This document shows, in pieces, positions 1-8,684 of a stretch of 64,000 nucleotides of DNA. The notes under the pieces are model-generated. The model saw nothing but the letters and a program-made list of their open reading frames with translations. It did no database searches and was not told where the DNA came from. Made by a program: the position numbers and the translations under genes. Position 1 is the first letter of the stretch, and each line of letters opens with the position of its first letter. Source of the DNA: JAIVHA01 sp965367295 (GTDB lineage: Bacteria; Pseudomonadota; Gammaproteobacteria; DSM-19610). Where the stretch lies: contig CBDUHN010000002.1 in the NCBI GenBank assembly GCA_965367295.1, forward strand, positions 96,199-160,198, in the 5' to 3' direction.

Positions 1-374
1 ACAAGATCGACCAGAGCGGTGAAGCGGCACAGTTGCAGCGCAATGCCGACGGACGCCCCAGCCGGGTGTGGATCTCTGCGGCGACCGGTGCCGGTCTGGA
101 CCTGCTGCTGGAAGCCGTTACCGAGCTGTTCCAGGAATCGGTATTGCACGGTTCGCTGCTTCTGTCGCCGGCGGACGGACGCCTGCGCGCCCGGCTCTAT
201 GAACTGGGCAAGGTGATCAACGAGTCGGTTGATGAAGAGGGCGAGTGGTGCATCGAGATTCGTGCGCCACGGCAGGAGCTGGAGCGCTTATTCCGGAAGG
301 AGGGGGTGGAATTCCGTTTTACCCCTATGGATTCCCGTGACTCCTTGGTTGCGGCTGGGGCGCAAGCTCCCTAG
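1..374 (+). CDS. hflX: GTPase HflX, C-terminal end (partial)
   Basis: This is the last ~124 codons of a gene that starts before the window; the reading frame begins at base 3. The visible part has the SAATGAGLD element (G5-like, SAxxGxGxxxL) of HflX-type GTPases, followed by the small C-terminal domain (LYELGKVINE..., then a short strand-rich tail). HflX is a ribosome-associated GTPase that splits or rescues stalled ribosomes. The identification rests mainly on that motif and on hflK-hflC directly downstream, the standard hfq-hflX-hflK-hflC order. The G-domain itself is outside the window. Confidence 0.85.
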   Translation, partial: KIDQSGEAAQLQRNADGRPSRVWISAATGAGLDLLLEAVTELFQESVLHGSLLLSPADGRLRARLYELGKVINESVDEEGEWCIEIRAPRQELERLFRKEGVEFRFTPMDSRDSLVAAGAQAP

Positions 375-472
375 AATGAACGTCTTGCGTGCTGGCCGCA
401 GGCCTTGGCACGCGCCAGAATACAGATTTTCCAACAACGCGTTACGTGTACCGTAACAACGGAGTGAGTGGA

Positions 473-1657
473 ATGGCTTGGAATGAGCCGGGTGGCAATA
501 ATAAAGACCCCTGGGGTCAGGGCGGTAACGATCAGGGACCGCCGGATCTCGACGAATTGATCCGCAAGATGCAGGCCAAACTGGGTGGTGTATTCGGTGG
601 CCGTCGCAAGGGAGGTGGCGTGTCCTCTGGCGGTGGTGCTGGCTCGTTCGGCATAGGCCTGCTATTGGTGGTCGGCGCCCTGGTGTGGCTGGCGACCGGT
701 ATCTACATCATCGATGAAGGTAAACGTGGTGTGGTGCTGCGCTTTGGCGAGTTCGCCGCCATCACCACCCCGGGACCGCACTGGCACATTCCCTATCCGG
801 TGGAAACCGTCGAGGTAGTGGACGTGGAGCAGCGGCGTGCCGAGGAAATCGGCTATCGCTCTTCCGGGCAGCGTTCCGTCATTGTGCCCAAAGAGGCTCT
901 GATGCTGACCCGTGACGAGAACATCGTCAATGTACAGGTGGCGGTGCAGTACCAGATCAAGGACGCGCGCGAGTACCTGTTCAACGTACGTGATCCGCGT
1001 AGCACCCTGCAGCAAGCGGCAGAAAGCGCTCTGCGTGAGGTGGTCGGCAAGAGCAAGATGGATTTCGTGCTGACCGAGGGGCGTAGCGAAGTGGTGGCAC
1101 AGGTGAAGGTCCTCATGCAGCAGATGCTGGACCAGTATCAGGCCGGTCTGCGGGTGTCCGAGGTATCGCTGCAGGATGTGCAGCCACCGGAAGAGGTGCA
1201 GGGTGCCTTTTCTGATGCCATCCGTGCCCGTGAGGACGAACAGCGCCTCAAGAACGAAGCCGAGGCCTACTCCAACGATGTGATTCCCAAGGCGCGTGGT
1301 ATGGCCGCCCGTCAGTTGGAAGAGGCGAATGCCTACAAGGAAAGTCTGGTGGCACAGGCTGAGGGTGAAGCCAGTCGCTTCTCGCAGTTGATGACCGAGT
1401 ATAAGCGGGCGCCGGAAGTCACCCGCAAGCGCCTCTATATGGAAACCATGGAAGAAGTGCTTGACCGTTCCAGCAAGGTGGTGGTGGACGTGAAGGGTGG
1501 CAACAATCTGCTTTATCTGCCCCTCGATCGCATGATCAAGCAGGGAGCGCTGCCGGTGCAGGGCTCCGTCGATAGCTTCGGTGCCGCGATTGATGGTGCC
1601 GGTCCGACTGGCTCCGCCGTAAGTCGTCCGCCGCAGCAGATACGGGAGACACGCTAA
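473..1657 (+). CDS. hflK: FtsH protease modulator HflK
   Basis: HflK is an inner-membrane SPFH/band-7 protein that forms a large complex with HflC around FtsH and modulates degradation of membrane proteins. The 394-residue product has a Gly/Asn/Pro-rich cytoplasmic N-terminus (MAWNEPGGNNKDPWGQGGN), one hydrophobic segment at about residues 60-80 (IGLLLVVGALVWLATGIYII), then the band-7 domain and a long Glu/Ala/Arg-rich coiled-coil. I chose ATG 473 over a longer frame because homologues start with this Gly/Asn-rich sequence and a GGAG lies about 9 bases upstream. Its stop overlaps the hflC start by one base, so the two are translationally coupled. Confidence 0.96.
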   Translation: MAWNEPGGNNKDPWGQGGNDQGPPDLDELIRKMQAKLGGVFGGRRKGGGVSSGGGAGSFGIGLLLVVGALVWLATGIYIIDEGKRGVVLRFGEFAAITTPGPHWHIPYPVETVEVVDVEQRRAEEIGYRSSGQRSVIVPKEALMLTRDENIVNVQVAVQYQIKDAREYLFNVRDPRSTLQQAAESALREVVGKSKMDFVLTEGRSEVVAQVKVLMQQMLDQYQAGLRVSEVSLQDVQPPEEVQGAFSDAIRAREDEQRLKNEAEAYSNDVIPKARGMAARQLEEANAYKESLVAQAEGEASRFSQLMTEYKRAPEVTRKRLYMETMEEVLDRSSKVVVDVKGGNNLLYLPLDRMIKQGALPVQGSVDSFGAAIDGAGPTGSAVSRPPQQIRETR

Positions 1658-2529
1658 TGGGTAATGCCAAGAATATGGGGCTGATTGGCCTGATCGTGGC
1701 GGCGGTGCTGCTGTATTTCTCCACCTTTATCGTGACCGAGTGGCAGAAGGCCGTACTGTTCCGTCTCGGGGAAGTGGTGCGTGCGGACTACGAGCCGGGG
1801 CTCCACTTCAAGGTGCCGTTCATCAACAACGTGCGCAAGTTCGATGCCCGTATTCTCACCCTGGACGTGGAGCCGGAGCGCTTCCTCACGGTGGAGAAAA
1901 AGAATGTGGTCGTTGACTCCTTCGTGAAATGGCGCATCAATGATGTAACCCGTTACTACACTGCGGTGCAGGGTGACGAGCGCTCGGCACAGCAGCGTAT
2001 TTCGCAGATCATCAAGGATGGTATGCGGGGCGAGTTCGGTAACCGTACTATCAATGAAGTGGTGTCCGGCGAGCGCGTGCAGATCATGAATGTGCTGACG
2101 GGTAATGCCAATGAACAGGCGAAGGCTATTGGTATTGAGATTGTCGACGTACGTATCAAGCGTATCGACCTGCCTGCCGAGGTCAGCGATTCCGTGTACC
2201 GGCGTATGCGCGCCGAACGTGAACGGGTGGCCAAGGATTTCCGTTCCCGTGGTTTCGAGGCGGCGGAACGGATCAAGGCTGATGCCGACCGACAGCGGCA
2301 AGTGCTGTTGGCCGAAGCCTATCGTGATGCGGAGACCATTCGTGGTGAGGGTGATGCCAGTGCCGCCGAAATATACGCCAAGGCCTATGGCAAAGACCCG
2401 GAGTTCTATTCCCTGTATCGCAGCCTGAGCGCCTATCAGCGCGCTTTCAAGAGTCAGGATGATCTGCTGATTCTGGAGCCGGATTCCGAATTCTTCGAAT
2501 ATTTCGGTAATGCACGCGGTAAACGCTAG
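1657..2529 (+). CDS. hflC: FtsH protease modulator HflC
   Basis: This is the partner of HflK in the HflKC membrane complex. The 290 residues start with a single N-terminal signal-anchor (LIGLIVAAVLLYFSTFIV), followed by the FIVTEWQKAVLFRLGEVV strand typical of HflC, the band-7/SPFH domain and an Ala/Glu/Arg-rich helix ending in ALSAYQRAFKSQDDLLILEP, also typical of the family. The length matches the family (~290-330). The start ATG shares one base with the hflK stop (TAATG). An intrinsic terminator follows 33 bases after the stop. Confidence 0.96.
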   Translation: MGNAKNMGLIGLIVAAVLLYFSTFIVTEWQKAVLFRLGEVVRADYEPGLHFKVPFINNVRKFDARILTLDVEPERFLTVEKKNVVVDSFVKWRINDVTRYYTAVQGDERSAQQRISQIIKDGMRGEFGNRTINEVVSGERVQIMNVLTGNANEQAKAIGIEIVDVRIKRIDLPAEVSDSVYRRMRAERERVAKDFRSRGFEAAERIKADADRQRQVLLAEAYRDAETIRGEGDASAAEIYAKAYGKDPEFYSLYRSLSAYQRAFKSQDDLLILEPDSEFFEYFGNARGKR

Positions 2530-2562
2530 GCGCTGGCTGGCAGTAACGCTTACATCATCCAT

Positions 2563-2595
2563 CCGGGCAGGTGCGCACGCTGCCCGGTTTTTTTT
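2563..2595 (+). terminator. Intrinsic terminator after hflC
   Basis: An 8-bp perfect stem (CCGGGCAG / CTGCCCGG) with a 9-base loop is followed directly by eight T residues (2588-2595). The T-run abuts the ribosome-binding site (GGAG, 2596-2599) of the next small gene. Transcription of the DUF2065 gene must therefore come from read-through or partial termination. Confidence 0.88.
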
Positions 2596-2605
2596 GGAGT
2601 AAGCC

Positions 2606-2791
2606 ATGTGGCAGGATCTGCTGGCAGCCCTGGCCCTGGTGCTGGTGCTGGAGGGGGTGATTCCGTTCTGGAATCCCCAGGCCCTGCGCCGCATGCTGGA
2701 AGTGATGGCGCAGCTGGATGATCGCAGCATTCGCCTGGCAGGACTGGGCAGTATGCTGGCCGGTGTGCTGCTGCTCTATGTTGTACGTTAG
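2606..2791 (+). CDS. DUF2065 small membrane protein (YjeT-like)
   Basis: This 61-residue protein has two hydrophobic segments (about residues 3-22 and 43-60) around a short loop containing NPQALRRMLEVMAQL. That is the conserved signature of the DUF2065/YjeT family, which is regularly found between hflC and hisZ/purA in gammaproteobacteria. Function is unknown; an inner-membrane location is expected. The start is set by GGAG seven bases upstream of ATG 2606. That ribosome-binding site directly follows the T-run of a terminator hairpin. Confidence 0.9.
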   Translation: MWQDLLAALALVLVLEGVIPFWNPQALRRMLEVMAQLDDRSIRLAGLGSMLAGVLLLYVVR

Positions 2792-2821
2792 CTGAATTGA
2801 ACGACTACTCGTGAACTCAAT

Positions 2822-4003
2822 ATGACTGTACGTGATCGCTGGTTGCTGCCGGAAGGCATTGGTGAACTGTTGCCGCCCCACGCCTGGGCCCTGGAATCGG
2901 TACGCCGGCAACTGCTGGATCTGTACCATGGCTGGGGCTATGACCTGGTGATCCCGCCGTTCATCGAATACCTGGATTCCCTGTTGACCGGTACCGGTCG
3001 CGACCTCGATCTGCAGACCTTCAAGCTCACCGACCAGCTGACCGGTCGCACCCTGGGTGTACGTGCAGACATGACACCGCAGGTGGCGCGCATGGACGCC
3101 CACCGGCTGCAGCGCGAGGAGCCGGTGCGGCTCTGTTATCTCGGGACGGTGCTCCACACCCGCGCCGACGGCTTTGCCGGTTCACGCAGCCCCATGCAGG
3201 TGGGTGCCGAGCTGTTCGGGGATGCCAGCGTGGCCAGTGATGTGGAAGTGCTGGCGCTGATGCTGGAGACACTTACCCTCACCGGCGTGAAGAGCATTCA
3301 CCTGGATCTCGGGCACGTGGGTATTTTCCGTTCCCTGGCCCGGGAAGCCGGGCTGGATGCCGACCAGGAAGCGACCCTGTTCGATGCTCTGCAGCGTAAG
3401 GCGATCCCGGAAATCAACGAACTCACCGCCGCACTGCCCGCGGATCAGGGACGGCGTCTGCGCAGCCTGGCGACGCTCAATGGTGGAGAAGAGGTTCTGG
3501 CCGAGGCCCGCACGGTGCTTGCCGGGGCTGCTGCCGACACCTTGCAGGCGCTGGATAATCTCTGTGCCATCGCGGCAGCGGCCAGCTGCCGCCTGCCGGA
3601 TATTCCACTGTATTTTGATCTTGCCGAGTTGCGTGGTTACACCTTTCACACCGGTGTGGTGTTCGCCGCCTTTGTGCCCGGCTACGGGCAGGAGATCGCC
3701 CGCGGTGGCCGCTATGACCAGATTGGCAAGGTGTTCGGGCGGGCACGACCGGCGACCGGCTTCAGTGCCGATCTGAAAACCCTCCTGGCCCTGGGTGAGC
3801 CTTCGTCCGCCGCCGAAGCCAGTGCGATCTTCGCACCCGCCGGCGAAGATGCGGCCCTGCAGCGCCGCATCGCGGAATTGCGTGCTGCGGGCGAACGGGT
3901 GATACAGTGCCTGCCGGGACAGCAGGGCGCTGCCCGCGCCATGGGTTGCGGGCGCGAGCTGCGCAATGAGCAGGAGCAGTGGGTCATCGCCGATCTGTCT
4001 TAG
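2822..4003 (+). CDS. hisZ: ATP phosphoribosyltransferase regulatory subunit HisZ
   Basis: HisZ is a histidyl-tRNA-synthetase-like protein without tRNA-charging activity. It joins the short form of HisG to make the first enzyme of histidine biosynthesis and carries feedback control. The 393 residues match the family length (~390). Visible class-II synthetase features include the N-terminal DRWLLPEGIGELLPP, motif-2-like RADMTPQVARMDA and motif-3-like ARGGRYDQIGKVFGRARPATGF. Presence of HisZ predicts that the organism's HisG is the short type. The position between DUF2065 and purA is standard. The stop codon lies inside a large inverted repeat. Confidence 0.95.
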   Translation: MTVRDRWLLPEGIGELLPPHAWALESVRRQLLDLYHGWGYDLVIPPFIEYLDSLLTGTGRDLDLQTFKLTDQLTGRTLGVRADMTPQVARMDAHRLQREEPVRLCYLGTVLHTRADGFAGSRSPMQVGAELFGDASVASDVEVLALMLETLTLTGVKSIHLDLGHVGIFRSLAREAGLDADQEATLFDALQRKAIPEINELTAALPADQGRRLRSLATLNGGEEVLAEARTVLAGAAADTLQALDNLCAIAAAASCRLPDIPLYFDLAELRGYTFHTGVVFAAFVPGYGQEIARGGRYDQIGKVFGRARPATGFSADLKTLLALGEPSSAAEASAIFAPAGEDAALQRRIAELRAAGERVIQCLPGQQGAARAMGCGRELRNEQEQWVIADLS

Positions 4004-4052
4004 GGCCTGTTCACCCTGGCCATCGTGCAGCGGCCAGGGTGAACAGGCCCTA
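4001..4052. repeat. 21-bp perfect inverted repeat at the hisZ stop codon
   Basis: Arms 4001-4021 and 4032-4052 are perfectly complementary over 21 bases (core GGGCCTGTTCACCCTGGCC), with a 10-base loop. The 5' arm begins with the hisZ stop codon TAG, mirrored by CTA in the 3' arm. No T-run follows on either strand, so it is not a canonical intrinsic terminator. It may stabilise or process the hisZ 3' end, cause polarity before purA, or be a degenerate REP/MITE-like element. Confidence 0.85.
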
Positions 4053-4104
4053 GAGTGGGCGGCATACAACGGTTTCACGAAAAGGTGTGAGGAGTTCAAG
4101 TTCG

Positions 4105-5415
4105 ATGGGTAAGAACGTAGTGGTGATCGGCACCCAGTGGGGTGACGAAGGCAAGGGTAAGGTGGTGGATCTGCTCACCGAACGGGCCGCTGCAGTGGCC
4201 CGTTTCCAGGGCGGGCACAATGCCGGCCATACCCTGGTCATCAACGGGGAAAAAACGGTGCTACACCTGATCCCGTCCGGTATCCTGCGCGACGGCGTGC
4301 AGTGCCTGATCGGTAACGGTGTGGTGCTGTCCCCCGACGCCCTGATGGAAGAGATCCAGATGCTGGAGGCCAAGGGTGTGCCGGCCCGTGAGCGCCTCAA
4401 GCTATCGGAAGCCTGCACCCTGATCCTGCCCTATCATGTGGCGCTCGATCACGCCCGTGAGCTGGCCCGTGGCAAGAAGGCTATCGGCACCACCGGCCGT
4501 GGTATCGGGCCGGCCTACGAGGACAAGATTTCCCGCCGGGGCCTGAAGCTGGGTGAGATCTTCCAGCGCGAGCGCCTGGCCGCGCGTCTCGGCGAGGTTA
4601 TGGATTATCACAACTTTACCCTGAAAAATTACTTCAAGACCGATATTGTGGATTTTCAGCGGGTGCTGGATGAAACCCTGGCCATGGCCGACGTGCTGGA
4701 ACCGCTGATTGCGGATATTCCCGAGTTGCTCTACCAGTATCGCCGCGATGGCAAGAACGTCATGTTCGAAGGGGCACAGGGTGCGCTGCTGGACATCGAT
4801 CATGGCACTTACCCCTTCGTGACCTCATCCAATACCACCGCCGGCGGTGCCTGCACCGGCAGCGGCGTGGGCCCGCGTGACCTGGATTACGTGCTCGGCA
4901 TCACCAAGGCCTATACCACCCGTGTCGGTGCTGGCCCGTTCCCCACCGAGCTCTACGACGGTGTGGAGCTGCAGGATGAGGTGGGTGCCTACCTGGCCAA
5001 GAAGGGCCACGAGTTCGGTTCCACCACCGGGAGGCCGCGCCGTTGCGGCTGGTTTGATGCCGTGGCCCTGCGCCGCGCCAACCAGATCAACAGTGTGACC
5101 GGCATGTGTATCACCAAACTGGATGTACTGGACGGTATCGATACCATCCGCCTGTGTGTGGGCTACCGGTGCAATGGGGTGGAGCGCCTGACGCCGCCGG
5201 TGGGCGCCGATGCCTTCGCCACCTGTGAGCCGATCTATGAGGATATGCCGGGCTGGAAAGATACCACGGTGGGTGTGAAGGACTACGACGCCCTGCCGGC
5301 CAATGCCAAGGCTTACCTGAAGCGGATCGAGGAGATCGTGGAGACGCCCATCGATATTATTTCCACCGGCCCGGACCGGGCCGAGAGTATCGTGCTGCGC
5401 CACCCCTTTGAATAG
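4105..5415 (+). CDS. purA: Adenylosuccinate synthetase
   Basis: PurA converts IMP, aspartate and GTP into adenylosuccinate, the first committed step to AMP. The 436-residue length is typical. The N-terminal GTP-binding loop GTQWGDEGKGK (catalytic Asp and P-loop), the IMP-binding TTGRGIGPAYEDK and the STTGRPRRCGWFD element are intact. ATG 4105 is preferred over an in-frame GTG at 4087, because AGGAG (4090-4094) is well placed for it and the product then begins MGKNVVVIG as in homologues. A bidirectional terminator follows. Confidence 0.98.
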   Translation: MGKNVVVIGTQWGDEGKGKVVDLLTERAAAVARFQGGHNAGHTLVINGEKTVLHLIPSGILRDGVQCLIGNGVVLSPDALMEEIQMLEAKGVPARERLKLSEACTLILPYHVALDHARELARGKKAIGTTGRGIGPAYEDKISRRGLKLGEIFQRERLAARLGEVMDYHNFTLKNYFKTDIVDFQRVLDETLAMADVLEPLIADIPELLYQYRRDGKNVMFEGAQGALLDIDHGTYPFVTSSNTTAGGACTGSGVGPRDLDYVLGITKAYTTRVGAGPFPTELYDGVELQDEVGAYLAKKGHEFGSTTGRPRRCGWFDAVALRRANQINSVTGMCITKLDVLDGIDTIRLCVGYRCNGVERLTPPVGADAFATCEPIYEDMPGWKDTTVGVKDYDALPANAKAYLKRIEEIVETPIDIISTGPDRAESIVLRHPFE

Positions 5416-5430
5416 GAATGACGGACATAA

Positions 5431-5461
5431 AAAAACGGGTGTGGAAACCACACCCGTTTTT
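5431..5461. terminator. Bidirectional terminator between purA and tRNA-Leu
   Basis: A 14-bp perfect stem (AAAAACGGGTGTGG / CCACACCCGTTTTT) with an AAA loop. It provides a T-run on both strands. It therefore ends purA on the plus strand and the convergent tRNA-Leu transcript on the minus strand. Confidence 0.93.
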
Positions 5462-5467
5462 GGAAGA

Positions 5468-5554
5468 TGGTGCCGAGGAGAGGACTTGAACCTCCACGGG
5501 GTTACCCCCACTAGCACCTGAAGCTAGCGTGTCTACCAATTTCACCACCTCGGC
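5468..5554 (-). tRNA. tRNA-Leu, anticodon CAG
   Basis: This 87-base class-II tRNA is read on the minus strand. The acceptor stem is GCCGAGG/CCTCGGC with discriminator A and an encoded 3' CCA (plus-strand TGG at 5468-5470). The anticodon stem is CTAGC/GCTAG with loop TTCAGGT, giving anticodon CAG (reads CUG). The long variable arm contains GGGGGTAACCCCG and the T loop is GTTCAAGTC. It serves the favoured leucine codon of this GC-rich genome. No integrase or attachment-site duplication is seen beside it. Confidence 0.96.
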
Positions 5555-5595
5555 TTTTCCCATCGCCGGCTTGTGCCTAACGCTGGAAGCCGCGA

Positions 5596-5624
5596 ACTTT
5601 ACCTGCAGTGCTGGAGCTTGTCAA
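5596..5624 (-). promoter_or_regulatory. Sigma-70 promoter for tRNA-Leu
   Basis: On the minus strand there is a perfect TTGACA (5624-5619), a 17-base spacer and TAAAGT (5601-5596), followed by a GC-rich discriminator (TCGCGG). A perfect -35 with a GC-rich discriminator is usual for growth-rate and stringent-controlled stable RNA promoters. It predicts a leader of about 35 bases before the mature tRNA. Confidence 0.7.
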
Positions 5625-5678
5625 TCCGGCGCATATACTATTCCAAAATGCCCGATGGTCGGGCCATAAGAGACACTC

Positions 5679-8000
5679 ATGGTACGTAAGCGCAACAAGA
5701 AAACCTCTTCCCTCCAGCAGCAGGACCCGTGCGCCCAGCGCGAGGCCACCAAATACGAAAATCCCATTCCCAGTCGCGAGTTCATCATGGAGATGCTGGC
5801 CGAACACAGCGTGATGATGCGCCGTGACCGTATCGCCGAGGTGCTGGGCCTGGAGTCGGAGGAGGATTTGGAAGCCCTGCGTCGTCGCCTCAATGCCATG
5901 GAGCGCGATGGTCAGCTGATCCAGAACCGCCGCGAGGGATATGGTCTGGTGGATAAGCTGGATCTCATCCGCGGTCGTATCATTGCGCATCCTGACGGTT
6001 TTGGCTTCCTGGTGCCGGACGAGGGGGGCGACGACCTGTTTCTCTCCGGCCGTACCATGCGCGAGGTGCTGCATGGTGACCGGGTGGTGGCGCGTGTGGT
6101 GGGCCTGGACCGGCGCGGACGCCGGGAAGGCGCCATCGTCGAGGTGCTGGAGCGCAATACCCATGTAGTGGTTGGCCGCTACACGCGTGAGCAGGGAGTC
6201 GGCCTGGTGATCCCCGACAGCAAACGCCTGCCGATCGAGGTGTCGATTCCCGATGAATGGCGCATGGGTGCGCAGTCGGGGCAATTTGTCACCGTGGAAC
6301 TGGTGGAACAGCCGAGCCGCCGTCGGCCGCCGGTGGGGCGTATCGTCGAGGTGATCGGCGACCATATGGCACCGGGCATGGAGATTGATGTGGCCATTCG
6401 CAGCCACGCATTGCCGCTGCGCTGGCCGGCCGACGTGGAAAAGGAGATCGAGAAATACGGTGAAAAGATTCCTGCGTCCGCCAAGCGTGGTCGGCTGGAC
6501 CTGCGCGATACGCCGCTGGTTACCATCGACGGCGTCGATTCGCGCGACTTCGATGATGCCGTGTACTGCGAACGCAAACCCAAGGGCTGGCGCCTGCTGG
6601 TGGCGATCGCCGATGTGTCCCATTACGTGAAGCCGGGTTCGGCGCTGGATCAGGAAGCCCTGGCGCGTGGTAACTCGGTATATTTCCCTGAACGCGTGAT
6701 CCCCATGCTGCCGGAAGTCCTGTCCAACGGACTCTGCTCGTTGAATCCGGAAGTGGAACGCCTGTGCATGGTGTGCGAAATGTACATCAATGACGAAGGC
6801 AAGATTGCCCGTTCCAGTTTCCATGAAGCGCTGATGCGCTCCCATGCACGGCTTACCTACGATCAGGTGGCGGCCATGCTGGTGGATAAGGATCAGCAGA
6901 CACGCCAGCAGTACGAGGCGGTGGTGCCGCACCTGGAATCGCTCTATAAGCTCTACAAGGTGCTGCGCAAGGTGCGGGAAAAGCGCGGCGCAATCGATTT
7001 CGAGACCACTGAAACCCGTATCGTGTTCGGTGCGGATCGCAAGATCGAGCGCATCGTGCCGGTGGTGCGCAACGATGCCCATAAAATTATCGAAGAATGC
7101 ATGATCGCCGCCAACGTGGCCACGGCACGCTTCCTGGCACGACACAAGATTCCTACCCTATATCGTATACACGAAGGTCCCCGTTCCGAGAAAATCACGG
7201 CGTTGCGCGAGTTTCTCGGCGAGTTGGGGTTGTCGCTGCCGGGTGGTGAAAAGCCTGAGGCGAAGGATTATGCGCAGTTGTTGAGCAGCATCGGTACTCG
7301 TCCGGACGCACACCTCATTCAAACGGTGATGCTGCGCTCCCTGTCACAGGCCAAGTACAATCCCGACAACGTCGGTCATTTCGGCCTGTCACACGAGCAG
7401 TATCTGCATTACACCTCGCCGATACGCCGCTATCCGGATCTGCTGGTGCATCGCGCCATTCGCCACCAGCTGCAGAAAAAGGCGGTGGAGAGTGGTGAGC
7501 GCAAGCGGCCCGCAGCCTTCCCCTATAGCCATGCTGACATGATGCAGCTCGGGGAGCATTGCTCCATGACCGAGCGGCGTGCCGATGATGCCACCCGTGA
7601 TGCCGTGGACTGGTTGAAGTGCGAATATATGCTCGATAAGGTCGGCGAGATATATGACGGTGTGATCACGAGTGTGACCTCGTTCGGGGTTTTCGTGGAG
7701 CTCTCTGATATATTTGTCGAGGGACTGATTCATGTGACGTCCCTGAAGAACGATTACTATCATTTTGATCCCGCTCATCATCGCCTGCTGGGTGAACGCA
7801 CCAACAAGATGTACCGGCTGGGTGACCCCATCCGGGTGCAGGTAGTGCGGGTGGATCTCGATGAGCGCAAAATCGACTTTGCACTTGGAGATGAGAGTCA
7901 GGAGTCGACTCCTGCCGTTGAGGGAAAACCGGAAAAACGTGGCAAGAAAACTGGTCGGCGCGGTTCGCGCCGTGGCCGTGGGAAGGGGAAGAAGGAATGA
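5679..8000 (+). CDS. rnr: Ribonuclease R
   Basis: RNase R is a processive 3'-5' exoribonuclease that degrades structured RNA and takes part in rRNA quality control and trans-translation. The 773-residue protein has an N-terminal helix-turn-helix region (about 30-95), cold-shock domains, the RNB catalytic domain with IDGVDSRDFDDAVY (metal-binding aspartates) and a C-terminal S1 domain (GEIYDGVITSVTSFGVFVEL). It ends in a Lys/Arg-rich tail typical of RNase R rather than RNase II. Its stop overlaps the next start (ATGA at 7997-8000). The upstream gap is shared with the divergent tRNA-Leu gene. Confidence 0.97.
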   Translation: MVRKRNKKTSSLQQQDPCAQREATKYENPIPSREFIMEMLAEHSVMMRRDRIAEVLGLESEEDLEALRRRLNAMERDGQLIQNRREGYGLVDKLDLIRGRIIAHPDGFGFLVPDEGGDDLFLSGRTMREVLHGDRVVARVVGLDRRGRREGAIVEVLERNTHVVVGRYTREQGVGLVIPDSKRLPIEVSIPDEWRMGAQSGQFVTVELVEQPSRRRPPVGRIVEVIGDHMAPGMEIDVAIRSHALPLRWPADVEKEIEKYGEKIPASAKRGRLDLRDTPLVTIDGVDSRDFDDAVYCERKPKGWRLLVAIADVSHYVKPGSALDQEALARGNSVYFPERVIPMLPEVLSNGLCSLNPEVERLCMVCEMYINDEGKIARSSFHEALMRSHARLTYDQVAAMLVDKDQQTRQQYEAVVPHLESLYKLYKVLRKVREKRGAIDFETTETRIVFGADRKIERIVPVVRNDAHKIIEECMIAANVATARFLARHKIPTLYRIHEGPRSEKITALREFLGELGLSLPGGEKPEAKDYAQLLSSIGTRPDAHLIQTVMLRSLSQAKYNPDNVGHFGLSHEQYLHYTSPIRRYPDLLVHRAIRHQLQKKAVESGERKRPAAFPYSHADMMQLGEHCSMTERRADDATRDAVDWLKCEYMLDKVGEIYDGVITSVTSFGVFVELSDIFVEGLIHVTSLKNDYYHFDPAHHRLLGERTNKMYRLGDPIRVQVVRVDLDERKIDFALGDESQESTPAVEGKPEKRGKKTGRRGSRRGRGKGKKE

Positions 8001-8674
8001 ATCGGATGAAAAAACTACTGCCTGTCATCATTGCGATCGCCATCGCCGGCTGTGCCGCCGATGATCCCAATCGTCGCGCCAAGACCGGGGCCGCCATCGG
8101 TGCTGTGGCCGGTGCGGTGCTGGGGCACCAGGTGCATAGTGATCGGGGCCGTTACTGGGGGGCTGTGGCCGGTGCACTGGCCGGCGGCGCGGTGGGCAAC
8201 TACATGGACAACCAGCAGCGGGAATTCGAGGCAGCCCTGCAGGAAGAGGCCCGGCGCCATGACCTGGAAATCCAGCGCTTGCAGGATGAAAGCCTGAAAA
8301 TCGACGTTTCCAGCGAGGTCTCTTTTGATTTCGGCAAGGCCGATCTGAAGCCGGCCTTCCTGCCCACCCTCGACAAGGTATCAGGCCTGATCCAGAAGTA
8401 TGATCGCACCGTGGTGCATGTCATCGGCCATACCGACAGCGTCGGCTCCGATGCCTACAACCAGCGCCTGTCGGAGCAGCGGGCGGAAAGTGTCGCACAG
8501 TATTTCTCGAACCGCGGCATTCCCTGGCAACGTCTCAGCACCGAGGGCCGGGGTGAGCGTGAACCCCGTGCCAGCAACGACACCGAGGCCGGTCGCCAGC
8601 TCAATCGCCGGGTGGAGATCCTGATCAAGCCTGTGGTGGAAGGCCAGGAACAGCGCGCCTACGAGCCTCGCTGA
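7997..8674 (+). CDS. OmpA-family lipoprotein with glycine-zipper domain
   Basis: A 225-residue predicted outer-membrane lipoprotein. The signal peptide ends in a lipobox with Cys19 (IAIAGC). Residues ~28-70 form a glycine-zipper segment (GAAIGAVAGAVLGH, GAVAGALAGGAVGNYMDNQQ). The C-terminal half is an OmpA-like peptidoglycan-binding domain (FDFGKADLKP, GHTDSVGSDAYNQRLSEQRA, NRRVEILI). This resembles YiaD-type proteins that tether the outer membrane to peptidoglycan. It overlaps the rnr stop by four bases, and rlmB follows after 10 bases. An OmpA lipoprotein between rnr and rlmB is not the usual arrangement. Confidence 0.9.
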   Translation: MNRMKKLLPVIIAIAIAGCAADDPNRRAKTGAAIGAVAGAVLGHQVHSDRGRYWGAVAGALAGGAVGNYMDNQQREFEAALQEEARRHDLEIQRLQDESLKIDVSSEVSFDFGKADLKPAFLPTLDKVSGLIQKYDRTVVHVIGHTDSVGSDAYNQRLSEQRAESVAQYFSNRGIPWQRLSTEGRGEREPRASNDTEAGRQLNRRVEILIKPVVEGQEQRAYEPR

Positions 8675-8684
8675 AGATAATCAG

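Noticed and set aside
5468..5554. tRNA-Leu as an attachment site of a genomic island
   Set aside because: No integrase gene and no repeat of the tRNA 3' end in the window; flanks are conserved housekeeping genes.
5577..7145. 522-codon minus-strand frame opposite rnr
   Set aside because: His/Gln-rich shadow of RNase R coding sequence; no family resemblance.
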